NCBI GenBank assembly: GCA_030743915.1
Contig: JASLRP010000460.1
Span: 1-7,500, forward strand
Direction: 5' to 3'
Length of the DNA: 7,500 nt
From: SAR202 cluster bacterium
GTDB lineage: Bacteria > Chloroflexota > Dehalococcoidia > Lucifugimonadales > UBA1123
Below, piece after piece: positions 6,511 through 7,500 of the stretch. Every line of letters begins with the position of its first letter. Position 1 is the first letter of the stretch. The position numbers were made by a program, and so were the translations under genes. Under the pieces are notes generated by a model. It made no database searches, was not told where the DNA came from, and was given only the letters and a program-made list of their open reading frames with translations.

Positions 6511-6978
6511 TCAATCTTCGCAGGGAATCACCAGAACCGGAACTTCGGCCGCTCGGACCACCTTGTCGGTGGTGCTTCCTGTCAACATTCGTCTGACCCC
6601 GCCGTGGCCGTGGCTCGACATGACGATGAGGTCTATATCGTTGTTCTCAGCGTACTCAACGATATGTTCGTGGGGAGAGCCGTGATGCAATTCGGTCTCC
6701 ACCGTGATTCCTTCATTTTTGATTGGGGCCGCGATGCGGGTCAGATAGTCTCGCGCCCTGTCAACCATGGCTTGCTCAAGCTGACGAGAGATCTCCAGGT
6801 TTGACGCTTGGCTCTCGGATGACAGACCAGACCTGAAACCAGCGGCTTCAGGGTGATCCGAGGTCACCTGAATAAAATGCACCGTAGCGCCGTTGGTCTT
6901 AGCGATGTCGCTAGCGTGAGGTAGGGCTTGTTCTGCGAGTTCGGAGCCATCGAGAGGCACCAGTATGTGGTCGAACAT
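6511..6978 (-). CDS. Universal stress protein (UspA family)
   Basis: A 155-residue single-domain cytosolic Usp protein with the Rossmann-like alpha/beta fold, probably dimeric and ATP-binding, linked in other bacteria to survival under stress or energy limitation. The first strand is HILVPLDGSELAE with Asp10 at the usual adenine-contact position. The C-terminal nucleotide motif is SSHGHGGVRRMLTGST: Gly124, nine residues, then Gly134-Ser135, the ATP-type signature with Ser in place of the first Gly. The last strand VPVLVIP is typical. The length is standard for the family. On the minus strand AAGGAG (complement of 6984-6989) stands 5 nt before the ATG at 6978. It is convergent with flavin oxidoreductase 2 and appears monocistronic. 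No link to the catabolic genes is implied beyond proximity. Confidence 0.93.
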   Translation of the reverse strand: MFDHILVPLDGSELAEQALPHASDIAKTNGATVHFIQVTSDHPEAAGFRSGLSSESQASNLEISRQLEQAMVDRARDYLTRIAAPIKNEGITVETELHHGSPHEHIVEYAENNDIDLIVMSSHGHGGVRRMLTGSTTDKVVRAAEVPVLVIPCED

Positions 6979-7176
6979 GTCTGCTCCTTGTTGATCTTGT
7001 CGTTGCTCTGAGAGTTCTATGACCTATCTCATCCCTTGCGATTGGACTGTAAATTGTCAGATGAGATTCAGGCCGTAAACATTGGCGAATCTAAACACAC
7101 CACTTTACGCTCCAGAGATTGTTCAGAGCAGAAAGAGGCGTGTTCTCACGCAGGAATGAAACTCTGAAGTTAGGGC
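6979..7176. other. Intergenic region upstream of the stress protein gene
   Basis: This 198-bp stretch should carry the minus-strand promoter of the stress protein gene, but no convincing -35/-10 pair could be assigned by eye. A 13-bp near-palindrome, GTTAGG-G-CCTAAC (7169-7181), overlaps its right edge and the stop of the minus-strand fragment. No gene is supported here. Confidence 0.35.
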
Positions 7177-7361
7177 CTAACGGGCTATGGGAGCCTCGGA
7201 GACAGGTTCTATGTCAGTGGTGCATCGGGTCATGCCGGGGTCGAGAAATCCCTGGATGGCGCCCAGATCGTCCGCTTCAACCAGGTACCAGATGACGTGA
7301 CGCGCCCACGCGCCCCATCGTCCCTTGAGTTCAATTCCTTCGGCGTCGCGGTTGATCAAAA
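7177..7361 (-). pseudogene. 5'-truncated fragment of a small conserved protein (possible ferredoxin-like alpha/beta barrel)
   Basis: The minus-strand frame encodes a convincing C-terminal segment: AEGIELKGRWGAWARHVIWYLVEADD followed by LGAIQGFLDPG and DIEPV, ending with TAG at 7177-7179. This looks like the second half of small (about 90-100 residue) dimeric alpha/beta-barrel proteins, in which a strand ending in VEADD precedes a helix and a final strand. Upstream the same frame stays open to 7488, but the residues there (Cys, Trp and Ser-rich) do not look like the family's N-terminus. No ribosome-binding site precedes the possible TTG at 7359. About 30 residues seem to be missing. The break falls near 7361, where a possible insertion-sequence end begins. 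It could still be expressed as a 60-residue protein. The family assignment is from memory and weak. Confidence 0.4.
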
Positions 7362-7402
7362 GAGTTATGATCGAAAGTGGTGTATGGAGAGGATGAGAGA
7401 GG

Positions 7403-7458
7403 TGGCGTATCCTGCTGGATAAACTAACAAACACAATCCAGCAAAGGAGGATACGCCA
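7403..7458 (+). promoter_or_regulatory. Inverted repeat that overlaps a ribosome-binding site and start codon
   Basis: TGGCGTATCCT (7403-7413) is perfectly complementary to AGGATACGCCA (7448-7458). GCTGG (7414-7418) pairs with CCAGC (7438-7442), leaving AAAGG (7443-7447) as a bulge and 19 nt as the loop. The right arm contains part of the AAAGGAGG ribosome-binding site (7443-7450) and the first base of the ATG at 7458. In RNA this would hide the translation start. Such structures limit transposase expression from outside transcription in several IS families, or act as translational switches. Confidence 0.55.
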
Positions 7459-7500
7459 TGAGCAAGGATACGACGACACAAGCCCCAAATCCAGAGGATG
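7458..7500 (+). CDS. Start of an unidentified gene (partial; possibly a transposase)
   Basis: ATG at 7458 opens a frame that reads MSKDTTTQAPNPED and runs off the window. AAAGGAGG (7443-7450) with a 7-nt spacer makes it a credible translation start. Fourteen residues are too few to identify the product. The polar, Thr/Pro-rich opening has no signal peptide or membrane segment. The hairpin over its ribosome-binding site and the possible insertion-sequence end upstream suggest a transposase, but this is inference. Confidence 0.55.
   Translation, partial: MSKDTTTQAPNPED

Larger units (their letters stand above)
7362..7500 (+). mobile_element. Possible left end of an IS256-like insertion sequence (partial)
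   Basis: The bases from GAGTTATGATCGAAAG (7362 on) through GTGGTGTA resemble the general form of IS256-family terminal repeats as I recall them (GAG...TG...AA...GTGTA). They lie exactly where the minus-strand gene fragment loses similarity to a normal protein, and about 96 nt before a strong ribosome-binding site and start codon. That layout fits an element with its transposase gene starting near its left end. The right end, the target duplication and most of the gene lie outside the window, so the call is tentative. Confidence 0.3.

Noticed and set aside
7169..7181. Near-palindrome GTTAGG-G-CCTAAC as a terminator or operator
   Set aside because: A one-base centre cannot form a stable RNA loop without opening the stem, and there is no second copy or T-run; kept only as a note in the intergenic entry.
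1..7500. tRNA, rRNA, CRISPR arrays or a known riboswitch
   Set aside because: No regularly spaced repeats, no cloverleaf-like segments and no recognised conserved RNA motif were found in the gaps between genes.

Overview
The window comes from a bacterium with fairly GC-rich DNA and clear Shine-Dalgarno-led genes. The gene content is two luciferase-like flavin oxidoreductases, an unusual M24 'pita-bread' enzyme, a capped alpha/beta hydrolase and a zinc alcohol dehydrogenase packed together. This recalls the catabolic islands of Chloroflexota, especially SAR202-type and related Dehalococcoidia-like lineages, where flavin monooxygenase and M24 paralogues are expanded. The taxonomic guess is inference from gene content; no marker gene is present.

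Layout. Positions 1-20 hold an 11-bp tandem repeat. Four co-directional plus-strand genes follow: flavin oxidoreductase 1 (69-1154), alpha/beta hydrolase (1228-2382, TTG start), M24-family protein (2542-3792) and zinc alcohol dehydrogenase (3796-4821, 3 nt after the M24 stop). A 328-bp gene-free stretch (4822-5149) carries a second copy of the 11-bp tandem repeat and some small inverted repeats. It leads into flavin oxidoreductase 2 (5150-6331). A large nested inverted repeat (6327-6413) closes that gene and separates it from a convergent universal stress protein gene (6511-6978, minus). The right end holds a minus-strand fragment of a small protein (about 7177-7361) that appears to have lost its 5' part. 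It abuts what may be the left end of an insertion sequence, followed by the first 14 codons of a plus-strand gene (7458 to beyond the window). That gene's ribosome-binding site lies inside a strong inverted repeat.

How the genes may work together. The five plus-strand enzymes form a plausible catabolic set. A flavin-dependent monooxygenase or reductase would activate a substrate, the hydrolase would cleave a C-C, ester or amide bond, the M24 protein would act as a hydrolase or lyase on a small molecule, and the dehydrogenase would oxidise or reduce an alcohol/carbonyl intermediate. The M24 protein lacks one canonical metal-binding Asp and the usual catalytic His. The substrate cannot be read from sequence. 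The shared tandem repeats upstream of both flavin oxidoreductase genes suggest common control, possibly by an OmpR/PhoB-type regulator, which also binds 11-bp direct repeats.
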